Assembly (NCBI GenBank): GCA_016710525.1
Contig: JADJVQ010000008.1
Location: 81,641-145,640 of the forward strand
DNA length: 64,000 bases
Direction of reading: 5' to 3'
Source: Burkholderiaceae bacterium
GTDB lineage: Bacteria > Pseudomonadota > Gammaproteobacteria > Burkholderiales > Burkholderiaceae_E
Shown piece by piece: positions 1 to 8,836 of the stretch. The translations under genes were made by a program, and so were the position numbers. Position 1 is the stretch's first letter. Each line of letters opens with the position of its first letter. The notes below the pieces were generated by a model that saw only the letters and a list, made by a program, of their open reading frames with translations, was not told the DNA's origin and did no database searches.

Positions 1-4
1 GACG

Positions 5-914
5 ATGGCGCCGCGGCGCGAACTGCCGCTCGATGCCAATGCGCTGGAGCTTTTCGCCCGCACGGTCGCCGCCGGCAACTTCGCGCAGGCTGCGCGCGAG
101 CTCGGGCTGACGCGCGCCGCGGTCAGCCGCCGGGTCGCGGTCATGGAGGCCGCGCTCGGCCAACCGCTGTTCGCGCGCACCACCCGGGCGCTGGGACTGA
201 CCGAGACCGGGCGCCGGCTGGCGGTCCGCGCGCGGGCGGTGGCCGAGGCCGCGCAGGCGGCCCGCCAGAGCTATCGGGCGCGTGGCGATGGCCTGAGCGG
301 CAGCCTTCGGGTCACCGCGGTACCCAGCTTCGGCAATACCGTGCTGGCGCCGCTGCTGGCACGGTTCCAGGCGGCCCATCCGCAGCTGCGCCTGGAGCTG
401 AGCTTCACCCACCGCCGGGTCGACCTGCTGCGCGAAGACGTCGACGTGGCGTTTCGGATCACCAGCCGGCCGCCGCCGGAATGGGTGGCGCGGCCGGTGC
501 TGCGTTTTGTCGCCCGGGCCTACGCCAAGCGCCGCCGCGGACTGCCCCTTCGCGAGCCCGCGCAACTGGCCGATCAGCGCTGCCTGGTGCTGGGCAATCC
601 GGCCGATTCGCTGTCGATGCGCTGGTGGCATGACGACGGCCGGCAGGCCGATGTTCAGGTCGCGCCGGCCTGCACCAGCGACGACCTGGCGACGCTCGTG
701 GGCATGGCCCGCGAAGGCAATGGCGTGGTATTCGCGCCGGACTTCACGGTGCGGGACGCACTGGTCGACTCAGCCCTTGCCGATGCGTTGCCGGGCTGGC
801 AGTTGCGCGCGCCCGAGGGTGATCTCGTGCAGGCCTTGATGTTGCCATTGCCGGCAAGTTCGCCCGCGGCGCTCGCGCTGGTGCGCTTCGTGCAAGAGCA
901 GCTTGGGCCGGTGC

Positions 915-937
<23 letters not shown>
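5..937 (+). CDS. LysR-family transcriptional regulator
   Basis: This 310-residue protein has the usual LysR layout. An N-terminal winged helix-turn-helix (about residues 8-66, with AARELGLTRAAVSRRVAVME) is followed by a periplasmic-binding-like effector domain (about 90-300). The motif VSRRVAVMEAALGQPLFART matches the conserved recognition and wing region of the family. The length is normal, and the ATG at position 5 is so close to the window edge that an earlier start cannot be excluded. The last 23 bases overlap the 3' end of a convergent reading frame on the minus strand. The target genes and effector cannot be deduced, because the neighbour it would normally control lies outside the window or in the damaged stretch that follows. 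Confidence 0.9.
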
Positions 938-1008
<71 letters not shown>

Positions 1009-1125
1009 ACGCGCGGCCGCCGCCGGCCGGGGCGCTGCGACGCGTCGAAGCAGCTCGTCCTCCAGGCGCTTGCGTTCGCGGTCGCGCCGACGGCCGTGTT
1101 CGCGGGCCGTCTTCCCGGGGGGGGG

Positions 1126-1600
1126 GGGCGAGTTGCCAGCACCGGGCCCCCCGCCCCCGCGGCGGGGGGCCCCCCCCGGGGGGTCGCGCCCGTCGCCGGC
1201 GGGCCCCCGGGGGGGCGGCGCCCGGCGGGGGGGGGACCCGCGCGGGCGGGCGGGGCGGGGGGCCAGGCCCCGGGGCCGGGCGGGGGGGCCCGGGGGGGGG
1301 GGGGGGGGGCGGGGGGGGTGGGGCGGGGGGCGGGGCGGGGGGCGGCGGCCCCGGGCCGGGCCCCGGGGGGGGGCGGGGGGCGGCCGGGGGGCGGCCGCCG
1401 CGGGGGGGGGGGGTGGGGGGGGGGGGGGGGGGGGGGGGGCGCGGGGGGGGGGGGGGGGACACCCCGGGTTGGGGGGGTGGGGCCGGGGGGGGGGGCCCGC
1501 TGGCCTTCCCGTGCGGCGGCCGCCCCCCCCCCCCGGCGCCTCCCCCGCCCCCCCCCCCCCGCCCCGCGGGGCTGGGGCGGCGCCCCCCCCCAGTCGCAGC
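1126..1600. other. GC-only low-complexity stretch, probable assembly artefact
   Basis: About 470 bases are almost pure G and C, built from runs of 5-14 G with scattered C and hardly any A or T. All six frames read as Pro/Gly/Ala/Arg-only protein and none resembles a family. Normal mixed composition resumes at about 1600. The space between the LysR gene and the response regulator start at 1737 is therefore not interpretable. It may hide the body of the gene ending at 915 and a promoter for the two-component operon. Confidence 0.75.
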
Positions 1601-1736
1601 ACGACGCGGTATCGGTCGCAGTCGCGACAAACGCCTCCGCATGGGCGGGCCGCCTTCACCCGCGCCGACGCTGCAGGTATGCTGCGACGCTCGGCATTTG
1701 AGGCGCCGCCTGTTTTCCGCGCCACCCGGGCATCGC

Positions 1737-2452
1737 ATGAGGCTACTGCTCGTCGAAGACGATCGCATGATCGGCGAAGGCCTGCGTGCTGCGCTGCGCC
1801 TGGAAGGCTACGCGGTCGATTGGGTGCGTGATGTCGCCGCGGCGCAGGCGGCGCTGGGCAGCGAGCGCTTCGACCTGGTGCTGCTGGATCTGGGCCTGCC
1901 TCCTGGGGGCCGTTCGGGGGGGGCCGCGACCGGTGTCGATGGCATGACCGTGCTGCGCAGCTTGCGCGCCCGCGGCGACGCGACGCCGGTGATCGTGCTG
2001 ACCGCGCGCGACCAGCGCGGCGATCGCGTGGCGGGACTGGACGCCGGTGCCGACGATTACCTGGTCAAGCCCTTCGATCTCGACGAACTGAACGCGCGGA
2101 TCCGCGCGGTGCTGCGCCGCCACGGCGGACGCGCCGAGCCGTCGTTGCGCTGCGGGCCGGTCAGCCTCGATCCGGCCACCCGCCAGGTGACGCGCGACGG
2201 GCGCCGGTGGCACTGTCGGCGCGCGAGTTCGCGGTGCTCGAGGCGCTGATGCTGCGCCCGGGCGCGCTGCTGTCGCGCGCCCAGCTCGAGGACCGGCTCT
2301 ATGGCTGGGGCGAAGAGATCGAGAGCAACGCGGTTTCGGTGTACATCCACCAGCTTCGCCGCAAGCTGGGCGCCGACTTCATCCGCACCGTTCGAGGGGT
2401 GGGCTATTTCGTCTCGGATGCGCACTCGGCCGGGCCGGTCGATTCCGAATGA
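1737..2452 (+). pseudogene. OmpR/PhoB-family response regulator (frameshifted)
   Basis: The receiver domain (residues 1-120) has acidic residues D8 and D9, phospho-acceptor D51 in LVLLDLGLP, T89 and K111 in LVKPF. The DNA-binding winged helix (ALSAREFAVLEAL to RTVRGVGYFV) is complete but lies in another frame. One missing G near 2206 would restore DGRR-VALSAREF, so the break looks like a base-calling error rather than decay. After LGLPP there is an unusual insertion of about 11 residues (GGRSGGAATGV) encoded by G runs. The start is the ATG at 1737. The stop overlaps the kinase start as ATGA, so the pair is translationally coupled. The family resembles the QseB/TctD group, and the likely target is the downstream protease gene. 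Confidence 0.85.
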
Positions 2453-3750
2453 CCTCGATCCGCCTGCGCCTGCTGCTCTCGCTGCTGGCCATGCTGCTGA
2501 TCGCGGCCGTCGTGATGGGTGCGCTCACCTATCGCAACGTGCTGGCCGAAACCGAGGGGTTGTTCGATTACCAGCTGCGCCAGATGGCCTTGTCGCTGCG
2601 CGACCAGGGCGAGATAGCCGCCGATCAGGTCGGTCCGCTGACCGACGAGCAACTCGATTTCGTGATCCAGATCTGGACCATCGACGGGCGGACCATCTAT
2701 GCGTCGCGCGCCCACGAATCGCTGCCTGGCCGCGCGGTGCTCGGGCTGGCCGACGTGACGGTCTCGGGCGCGGTCTGGCGCACGTTCAGCGTGGCGACCC
2801 GCGACCGGGTGATCCAGGTTGCGCAGCCGCGCCAGATCCGCCAGCGCCTGGCCGCCGGGGCGGCGTTTCGCAGCGTCACGCCACTGCTGCTGCTGGCGCC
2901 GCTGATGGCGCTGGCGATCTGGTGGCTGGCGGCGGTCACGCTGGCGCCGCTGCGCCGGCTCGCCGCGCAGGTCCGCCAGCGCGACGACCGCTCGCTGGAG
3001 GCGTTGCCGCAGGCGGGGCTGCCCGACGAGCTCACGCCGCTGGTCAGCGCGATCAATGCGCTGCTGATCCGACTGGGCGGATCGCTCGAGGCGCAGCGCG
3101 CCTTCGTCTCGGACGCCGCCCATGAGCTGCGTTCGCCGCTGACCGCACTGACGCTGCAGGTTCAACTGCTTGAACGGGCGAGCGACGAGGCCACGCGCCG
3201 CGATGCCCTGGCCGAGCTGTCGCAGGGCATCGGGCGGGCGACCCGCCTGGTCGAGCAGCTGCTGACCCTGGCCCGCAGCGAACCCGGGGCGCCGGCGGTG
3301 CCGATGCGCTCGCTGGATCTGGCTGAAACCGTCCGCCAGTCGCTGAGCGGCGTCGTTGCGCTGGCTGCGGCGCGCGATGTCGACATCGAAATGCTGGCCC
3401 AGGCTTCCCCTCGGGCCGTCGGGGACGCCGGGGAAATCGGGGTGATGGTGCGAAACCTGGTCGACAACGCCATCCGTTATTCGCCGCGCGGCGCCCGGAT
3501 CGAGTTGCGGGTCGACGTCCGAGAGGGAGCGCCGCTGCTGCAGGTCGACGACTCCGGCCCGGGAATCCCCGCCGCCGAGCGCGAGCGGGTGTTCGACCGG
3601 TTCTATCGCGGTGCCACCGGCGACGAGCCGGGCACCGGCCTGGGGCTGGCGATCGTGCGCGGTATCGCCACCCGCCACGGCGCCAGCGTGATCCTGGGCG
3701 ACTCGCCGCTGGGCGGGCTGCGGGTCACGGTGCGCTTCCCGGCGCCCTAA
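2449..3750 (+). CDS. Two-component sensor histidine kinase
   Basis: This inner-membrane sensor kinase has 433 residues. A first transmembrane helix (about 7-27) and a second (about 145-165) bracket a periplasmic sensor domain of about 115 residues. A short linker leads to the dimerisation helix with phospho-acceptor H225 in DAAHELRSPL. The ATPase domain carries the N box (VRNLVDNAIRYSPRG), G1 (DDSGPGIP), the F box (RVFDRFYRG) and G2 (GTGLGLAIV). It overlaps the response regulator by ATGA, forming a QseC/TctE-like pair with it. The envelope-stress protease gene directly downstream suggests that the sensed signal is periplasmic. That is inference from context. Confidence 0.93.
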   Translation: MTSIRLRLLLSLLAMLLIAAVVMGALTYRNVLAETEGLFDYQLRQMALSLRDQGEIAADQVGPLTDEQLDFVIQIWTIDGRTIYASRAHESLPGRAVLGLADVTVSGAVWRTFSVATRDRVIQVAQPRQIRQRLAAGAAFRSVTPLLLLAPLMALAIWWLAAVTLAPLRRLAAQVRQRDDRSLEALPQAGLPDELTPLVSAINALLIRLGGSLEAQRAFVSDAAHELRSPLTALTLQVQLLERASDEATRRDALAELSQGIGRATRLVEQLLTLARSEPGAPAVPMRSLDLAETVRQSLSGVVALAAARDVDIEMLAQASPRAVGDAGEIGVMVRNLVDNAIRYSPRGARIELRVDVREGAPLLQVDDSGPGIPAAERERVFDRFYRGATGDEPGTGLGLAIVRGIATRHGASVILGDSPLGGLRVTVRFPAP

Positions 3751-3784
3751 TCTTCGCTTAACCGATCGCTAACGCAGCCCTAAT
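3746..3784 (+). promoter_or_regulatory. Four 11-bp-spaced repeats, probable response-regulator operator
   Basis: Hexamers CCTAAT (3746), CTTAAC (3757), GCTAAC (3768) and CCTAAT (3779) start exactly 11 bp apart, which places them on one face of the helix. OmpR/PhoB-type regulators bind such tandem half-sites as head-to-tail dimers. The array starts in the last codons of the kinase gene and ends about 70 bp before the protease start. A likely reading is that the regulator encoded at 1737 controls degP from here. Confidence 0.65.
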
Positions 3785-3854
3785 CGGCGCCGCCTATCGT
3801 GAGGGCCTTGCGGATCCATCCGCGTGTTCCGAGTCCTCACAGAAAGGCATCGCC

Positions 3855-5363
3855 ATGCTGTTCAAACCCCTGACAGCCGCATTGATCGCAGCTGGATTGG
3901 TGGTGGCCGGTACCGCCACCGCGTTCAACCTCCCGACCTGGCTGAAGGCGGATACCCGCCCCGGAGCGGTCACTTCCCAAAATGCGCCCGCGAGCCGCGA
4001 CGCCTCGGCCGCTGCGTCGCCGGTGCCGATGATCAGTGCCGCGGGACGCGTGCCCGACTACCGTGCCATCGTGCGGCAGTTCGGACCCGCGGTGGTCGGC
4101 ATCACCGTCGAGGGCACCCGCAAGATGGCGGCCGAAGAATCCGCGGCATCGCCCGACGCCGAGGACGACCCGTACTTCCAGTTCTTCCGTGGCCTGCCGG
4201 GCATGCAGCCGCGCCTTCGCGACAACCCGGCCGTGCCGTTTCGCGGCCAGGGGTCGGGATTCATCATCAGCGCGGATGGCTTGATCCTGACCAATGCCCA
4301 TGTCGTGCGCGAAGCGAGGGAGGTCACCGTCAAGCTGAGCGACCGGCGCGAATTTGCCGCGCGGGTGCTGGGCACCGATCCGGTCACCGACATCGCCGTG
4401 CTGCGCATCGATGCGAAGCAGCTGCCGGTGGTGCGCCTGGGCGATCCCCGTGAGCTCGAGGTCGGCGATCCCGTCCTGGCGATCGGGGCGCCCTACGGTC
4501 TGGAGCAAAGCGCCACCCAGGGCATCGTCAGCGCCAAGGGCCGATCGCTGCCGGGCGACAGCGTGGTGCCGTTCATCCAGACCGACGCGGCCGTCAACCC
4601 GGGCAATTCCGGCGGGCCGCTGTTCGATGGCGGCGGCGCGGTGGTCGGCATCAACGCGCAGATCTACTCGCGATCGGGCGGCTTCCAGGGGTTGAGCTTC
4701 GCGATCCCGATCAACGTCGCGCTCAAGGTCAAGGACCAGATCGTGGCCACCGGCAAGGTGGCGCACGCGCGGCTCGGCGTGTCGATCCAGGACTTGAACC
4801 AGACCCTGGCGCAGTCGTTCGGGCTGCCGGCGCCCGACGGCGCTCTGATCGCGAGCGTGGCGCCCCGCAGCGCGGCCGCCGCCGCCGGGCTGCGCTCGGG
4901 CGATGTGGTGACGGCGGTCAATGGCGAACCGATCGTGCGCTCCGGCTCGTTGTCCAGCCTGATCGGAATGTCGGCCCCGGGCGACAAGGTCCGCCTGAAA
5001 GTGTGGCGTGACCGCGCCTGGCAGGAGGTGGATGTTCGCCTGGGCGGCGCCGAGCCGCCGGCCAAGGTGGCTGTCGGCGCGGGGAGTGCGGTGCCCGCCG
5101 GCCAGCTCGGCCTTGCCCTGCGCGAGCCGGGCGCCGGCGAGCGCCAGGCCGCCGGGATCGAGCGCGGCATGGTGATCGAGGGCGTCAGCGGACTGGCGGC
5201 GCGGGCCGGCGTCGCGGTGGGTGATGTGCTGTTGTCGATCAACGGCCAGCCGGTGCAGTCAGTCGAGCAGGTGCGCGGCATCTTGCAGGCCAAGCCGGGC
5301 AGCGTCGCCCTGCTCGTCGAGCGTCAAGGCGAGCGGATCTTCGTGCCGGTGAAGCTGGGCTGA
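3855..5363 (+). CDS. degP: DegP/MucD-type periplasmic serine protease
   Basis: This 502-residue Do-like protease degrades or refolds misfolded envelope proteins. It has a Sec signal peptide (about 1-23), then a Ser-rich linker and a trypsin-like domain with the triad H149 (LTNAHVV), D179 (VTDIAVLRI) and S252 (NPGNSGGPLF). Two PDZ domains follow (about 300-390 and 410-500). The length and two PDZ units fit DegP/DegQ/MucD rather than the single-PDZ DegS. The start ATG at 3855 precedes the signal peptide directly. It lies downstream of the two-component pair, with the 11-bp repeat array between them, so it is probably part of that envelope-stress regulon. Confidence 0.93.
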   Translation: MLFKPLTAALIAAGLVVAGTATAFNLPTWLKADTRPGAVTSQNAPASRDASAAASPVPMISAAGRVPDYRAIVRQFGPAVVGITVEGTRKMAAEESAASPDAEDDPYFQFFRGLPGMQPRLRDNPAVPFRGQGSGFIISADGLILTNAHVVREAREVTVKLSDRREFAARVLGTDPVTDIAVLRIDAKQLPVVRLGDPRELEVGDPVLAIGAPYGLEQSATQGIVSAKGRSLPGDSVVPFIQTDAAVNPGNSGGPLFDGGGAVVGINAQIYSRSGGFQGLSFAIPINVALKVKDQIVATGKVAHARLGVSIQDLNQTLAQSFGLPAPDGALIASVAPRSAAAAAGLRSGDVVTAVNGEPIVRSGSLSSLIGMSAPGDKVRLKVWRDRAWQEVDVRLGGAEPPAKVAVGAGSAVPAGQLGLALREPGAGERQAAGIERGMVIEGVSGLAARAGVAVGDVLLSINGQPVQSVEQVRGILQAKPGSVALLVERQGERIFVPVKLG

Positions 5364-5572
5364 GCCGGGTTTGGGGCGCGTTGCTCGGCGCGCATGACGC
5401 GGCGTCGGGCGGCGCACCGACGAGGCATCTCGCGCCGCGCCGGCGACGGTTGGCGACCACCGGTTGCCAGCCGTCGCACCGGCGCGTGCCGCGGGCGGCG
5501 GCTGCGCATCATGGTCTGCATCGCGGATCGACAGCGCCTGACCGGGCCCGGATCCGCCGAAGGAGATTCCCG

Positions 5573-6151
5573 ATGCCTGCCGACCTTCCCCTGATCACCG
5601 TCATCCTCGAAATCATCCGCCGCACGCCGATCTGGGTGTGGGGCGTTCTGGCCGCGCTGGTCCTTTTCGGTTCGCTGCAGATGCGCCACCACGTGCTGTC
5701 GCGGCGGCGTGTCGCCCTGCTGCCGATCGGCCTGGGCGCCTATTCGCTGTCGGGAGCGCTGGCTGTCGCGGGCTTCCATGCGACCACGCTGATGGCCTGG
5801 GCTGGCGGTCTGGCGATCGTGCTCGCGGCCGGACGCAGGCTGCCATGGGCCTCGCGGGTGCGTCACGACGCTGCGCGCGATGTGTTCGAAGTCGAGGCGA
5901 CAGTCTGGCCGCTCGTCCTGATGCTGGCGGTGTTCGCGGCCCGGTATGCGGTTGCTGTCACGCTGGTGTTCCATCGCGAGTGGGCTGCACAGGCGGAATT
6001 CGCCTGGCAGGTCGGCGCCGGGTACGGCGCGCTGACCGGGCTGCTCGCCTCGCGCGCCCTGGCCATTCTCGGGCGTGCCGGCGCGCCGAGCCCGACACGA
6101 CGGGTGGCGTCCCTCGAGGTCAAGGAGCGATTCGCCACCCTGGGCATGTAG
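5573..6151 (+). CDS. Multi-pass membrane protein, DUF6622-like
   Basis: This 192-residue integral membrane protein has about five hydrophobic helices (around residues 20-38, 50-66, 70-86, 112-132 and 145-165) and a charged C-terminus. The ATG at 5573 was chosen because AAGGAGA sits at the right distance upstream; the open frame extends further 5' without a ribosome site. The opening (TPIWVWGVLAALVLFGSLQ) resembles the DUF6622 family of Burkholderiales membrane proteins. I make that link from memory, and no function is known for the family. It stands alone, convergent with the MFS gene. Confidence 0.7.
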   Translation: MPADLPLITVILEIIRRTPIWVWGVLAALVLFGSLQMRHHVLSRRRVALLPIGLGAYSLSGALAVAGFHATTLMAWAGGLAIVLAAGRRLPWASRVRHDAARDVFEVEATVWPLVLMLAVFAARYAVAVTLVFHREWAAQAEFAWQVGAGYGALTGLLASRALAILGRAGAPSPTRRVASLEVKERFATLGM

Positions 6152-6236
6152 CCGGCGGCCATGAAACCCGATGAGCCGGGCCGCTTTCCGCAGGCCCGGA
6201 TCGCGCTGTGGGCCGAGGTCGTGAAAAACGCCCGGA

Positions 6237-7508
6237 TCAAGGTCGACCAGGCGATGCCGGCTGAGTGCGCGGCCGATGCCCTGGGCCGCGCGACACGATC
6301 AAGATCGCGGCGACACCGTACAGCACCACCCCGACCACCAGCGGCGCGCGATAGCCGCCAAACGTGTCGCGCAGCCAGCCGAACACGGCCGGCCCGAACG
6401 AATAGGTCAGCTGTCCGATGCCGGTGGTGAGACCGACCACGGTGCCATACACCTGCGGTGCGAACTCCTTTTGCACGATCAGCGCCGCCAGCGTGATCAC
6501 GTTGCCGACCGAAAATCCATAGACCACGCAGGCCACCAGCAGGGCCGGCGCGGCCTGGGTCGAGGCGATGGCCATGAGCGCCGCCGCCTGGCTGATGAAG
6601 GCCAGCGCCGAGGCCCGGCGTTGATCGATCCGATCGATCAGCATCGCCATGCCGATCCGCCCGACCAGTGCCGAGCCGGTGGTCAGCGCGATCGCCAATC
6701 CGATCTGCGCATCGGTCAGCGCCCCGCGCAGCACCGCGACCTGCTGGGTCAGGAATCCGACCTGCACCAGCAAGGCCAGCGCGAAAGCGGCGGCAATCGA
6801 CCAGAAGTCCGAGCGCCGCAAGACCTGTCGGCGTGTGGGCGCCGGCATCTGCGACGGACCGCGCGTGCCCGATGCCGCGCCGTTCAGGCGTTCGAGCTCG
6901 CGCTCGCCGGGCGCCGGCCAGCGCACCAGCATCAGCACCGCGGGACCGAGCAGGGCGAGCATCGCGAGGGCCAGCCACTGCGTGGCCTGGGCAAACCCGC
7001 GGGTCGCGTTGAGATACAGCAGGGCCGGCGCGATCAGGATGCCGGCGGCCGTGGCACCGCTCAGCGCCAGGTTGAGCGCCAGGCCGCGACGGCGTTCGAA
7101 CCAGCGGCCGACCAGGGTTGCGATCGGCACCGAGCTCATGCCGGTCCAGGCCAGGGCGAACAGGCCGTAAATCGCGACAAGTTGCCAGCGCTGCTCGACC
7201 AGGGGCAGCAGTGCCAGCCCGATCGCCTGCAGCGCGGTCGCCGACAGGACGACTGTGCGCGGCCCCAGGCGATCCATCGCGTCGGCGACACCCATCAGCA
7301 GCAGGGCGCTCAACAGGTAGTGGCCAGTCACGACCGACGCGATGAACGAGGTCGACCAGCCGGTGTGCTTCTGGATCTCGATCAGGTAGATGCCGTGGGC
7401 GTAGAAGCCCGTGCCCCAGGCGAACAGCGCCATCAGGAAGCAGGTGGCCACGGTCAGCCAGCCGGCGCGCGCGCCGCGGGTCAGGGCGTTGCTGCTGTTG
7501 TCATGCAC
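6237..7508 (-). CDS. MFS transporter
   Basis: This 423-residue major facilitator protein has twelve predicted membrane helices in two halves, joined by a cytoplasmic loop around residues 205-230. The loop after helix 2 (GVADAMDRLGPRTVV) matches the MFS motif A position, and LVGRWFERRRGLALNLALSG is typical of the monocarboxylate/oxalate-formate antiporter-like branch. It is divergent from puuD with only 56 bp between the start codons, so the two may share control and the cargo could be a purine-derived organic acid. That link is inference. The protein appears complete. Confidence 0.85.
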   Translation of the reverse strand: MHDNSSNALTRGARAGWLTVATCFLMALFAWGTGFYAHGIYLIEIQKHTGWSTSFIASVVTGHYLLSALLLMGVADAMDRLGPRTVVLSATALQAIGLALLPLVEQRWQLVAIYGLFALAWTGMSSVPIATLVGRWFERRRGLALNLALSGATAAGILIAPALLYLNATRGFAQATQWLALAMLALLGPAVLMLVRWPAPGERELERLNGAASGTRGPSQMPAPTRRQVLRRSDFWSIAAAFALALLVQVGFLTQQVAVLRGALTDAQIGLAIALTTGSALVGRIGMAMLIDRIDQRRASALAFISQAAALMAIASTQAAPALLVACVVYGFSVGNVITLAALIVQKEFAPQVYGTVVGLTTGIGQLTYSFGPAVFGWLRDTFGGYRAPLVVGVVLYGVAAILIVSRGPGHRPRTQPASPGRP

Positions 7509-7537
7509 CTGCGCAGCATAACGAATCCACCTGAAAT

Positions 7538-7558
7538 GCTGCGATGCAGCGCTAGAAT
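7538..7558 (+). promoter_or_regulatory. Possible puuD promoter with inverted repeat; leaderless start
   Basis: A -10-like TAGAAT at 7553-7558 ends six bases before the puuD ATG at 7565, with no ribosome-binding sequence between. Transcription would start at or beside the ATG, giving a leaderless mRNA. Just upstream, GCTGC-GAT-GCAGC (7538-7550) is a perfect inverted repeat that could be an operator. No convincing -35 is visible. Confidence 0.35.
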
Positions 7559-7564
7559 CGCTGC

Positions 7565-8758
7565 ATGGAATCCTATCTGCTCGACTGGGCGAACCTGCTG
7601 GTCCGCTGGCTGCACCTGATCACCGGCATCGCCTGGATCGGGTCTTCGTTCTATTTCGTCTGGCTGGACAACCACCTCACGGCTCCGGTGCGTCCGGCCG
7701 ATCGTGAGCGCGGCGTCCACGGCGAGTTGTGGTCGGTGCACGGCGGCGGGTTCTACCACAGCCAGAAGTTCCTGACCGGGCCCCGCGGCGAGCCGCTGAC
7801 CGAAGACCTGCACTGGTTCAAGTGGGAGGCCTACAGCACCTGGCTGTCGGGCATGGGCCTGCTGGCCATCGTGTACTGGTTCGGCGCGTCGACCTACCTG
7901 ATCGACCGTTCGGTGATGCCGCTCTCGGTGCCCGCGGCCATCGGCGTGTCGGCCGCCACCATCGTGGTGGGCTGGCTGGTCTACGACCGGCTGTGCCGGC
8001 TGCTGCGCAACCGCGACACCTTGCTGGCGGGCGCGGTGTTCGTGTTCGTGGTGGCGGTGGCCTGGGCGCTGTTCCAGGTGTTCAGCGCGCGTGCGGCGTA
8101 TCTGCATGTGGGCGCGATGCTGGGCACGCTGATGGTTGCCAATGTGGTGATGGTGATCATTCCGGGGCAGCGCCGCATGGTCGGGCAGATCCGCGCCGGG
8201 CAGGCGCCCGATCCCGAACCGGGCCGTCAGGGCAAGCTGCGCTCGACCCACAACACCTATTTCACGCTGCCGGTGCTGTTCATCATGATCAGCGGCCACT
8301 ACCCGTTCACCTACAGCCATCGTTTCGGCTGGCTGGTGCTGGCGGTGGTGATGCTGGCCGGTGTGCTGATCCGCCAGTTCTTCGTGCTGCGCCACAAGGG
8401 CATCGTCAAGCCATGGCTGCCGCTGGCGGCCTGCGCGCTGCTGGCGGGCGTGGCGGCGGCGCTGGCCCCGGCGCGATCGCCATCGGCCGCGCTGCCTGCG
8501 GGGGTCGATGCCATCGCGCGCGTCGAGCAGGTGGTGCAGCGGCGCTGTGTGTCCTGTCATGCCGACCATCCGACCCAGGCCGGCTTCGCCCAGCCGCCCA
8601 AGGGCGTGGTCCTGCAGACGCGCGAGCAACTGCTGCAGCATGCGGCCAAGGTCAGCGAGACGGTGGCCAGCCGCTACATGCCGATCGGCAATCTCACCGG
8701 CATGACCGACGAGGAGCGCGGCTGGGTGGCGGGGTGGTACGCGGGATTGCCGCGCTGA
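7565..8758 (+). CDS. puuD: Urate hydroxylase PuuD (membrane, cytochrome c-linked)
   Basis: PuuD oxidises urate to 5-hydroxyisourate in the inner membrane and passes electrons to a fused cytochrome c instead of making peroxide. The 397-residue protein has an N-terminal multi-helix membrane domain beginning SYLLDWANLLVRWLHLITGI, the hallmark of the family. A C-terminal periplasmic haem domain carries CVSCH (about residues 327-331) and an axial Met candidate in SRYMPIGN. The length is normal. It lies beside the xanthine dehydrogenase genes whose product is urate, so it catalyses the next step. No hydroxyisourate hydrolase or OHCU decarboxylase gene is visible here. Confidence 0.93.
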   Translation: MESYLLDWANLLVRWLHLITGIAWIGSSFYFVWLDNHLTAPVRPADRERGVHGELWSVHGGGFYHSQKFLTGPRGEPLTEDLHWFKWEAYSTWLSGMGLLAIVYWFGASTYLIDRSVMPLSVPAAIGVSAATIVVGWLVYDRLCRLLRNRDTLLAGAVFVFVVAVAWALFQVFSARAAYLHVGAMLGTLMVANVVMVIIPGQRRMVGQIRAGQAPDPEPGRQGKLRSTHNTYFTLPVLFIMISGHYPFTYSHRFGWLVLAVVMLAGVLIRQFFVLRHKGIVKPWLPLAACALLAGVAAALAPARSPSAALPAGVDAIARVEQVVQRRCVSCHADHPTQAGFAQPPKGVVLQTREQLLQHAAKVSETVASRYMPIGNLTGMTDEERGWVAGWYAGLPR

Positions 8759-8836
8759 CCTGACTGCCTGGGCGCATGGTCCGCCCGCTTGCCGTCGCGC
8801 AGGCGATCAGGTGCGCCCACGCGGGCAGTTGTCCGT

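Noticed and set aside
1126..1600. G-quadruplex-forming regulatory region
   Set aside because: The composition is too extreme and recurs inside a transporter gene where coding sequence should be, so artefact is more likely than biology.
6622..6640. Perfect palindrome TGATCGATC-C-GATCGATCA resembling the island operator
   Set aside because: It lies inside the MFS coding sequence and is explained by codons for Ile-Asp-Arg-Ile-Asp.
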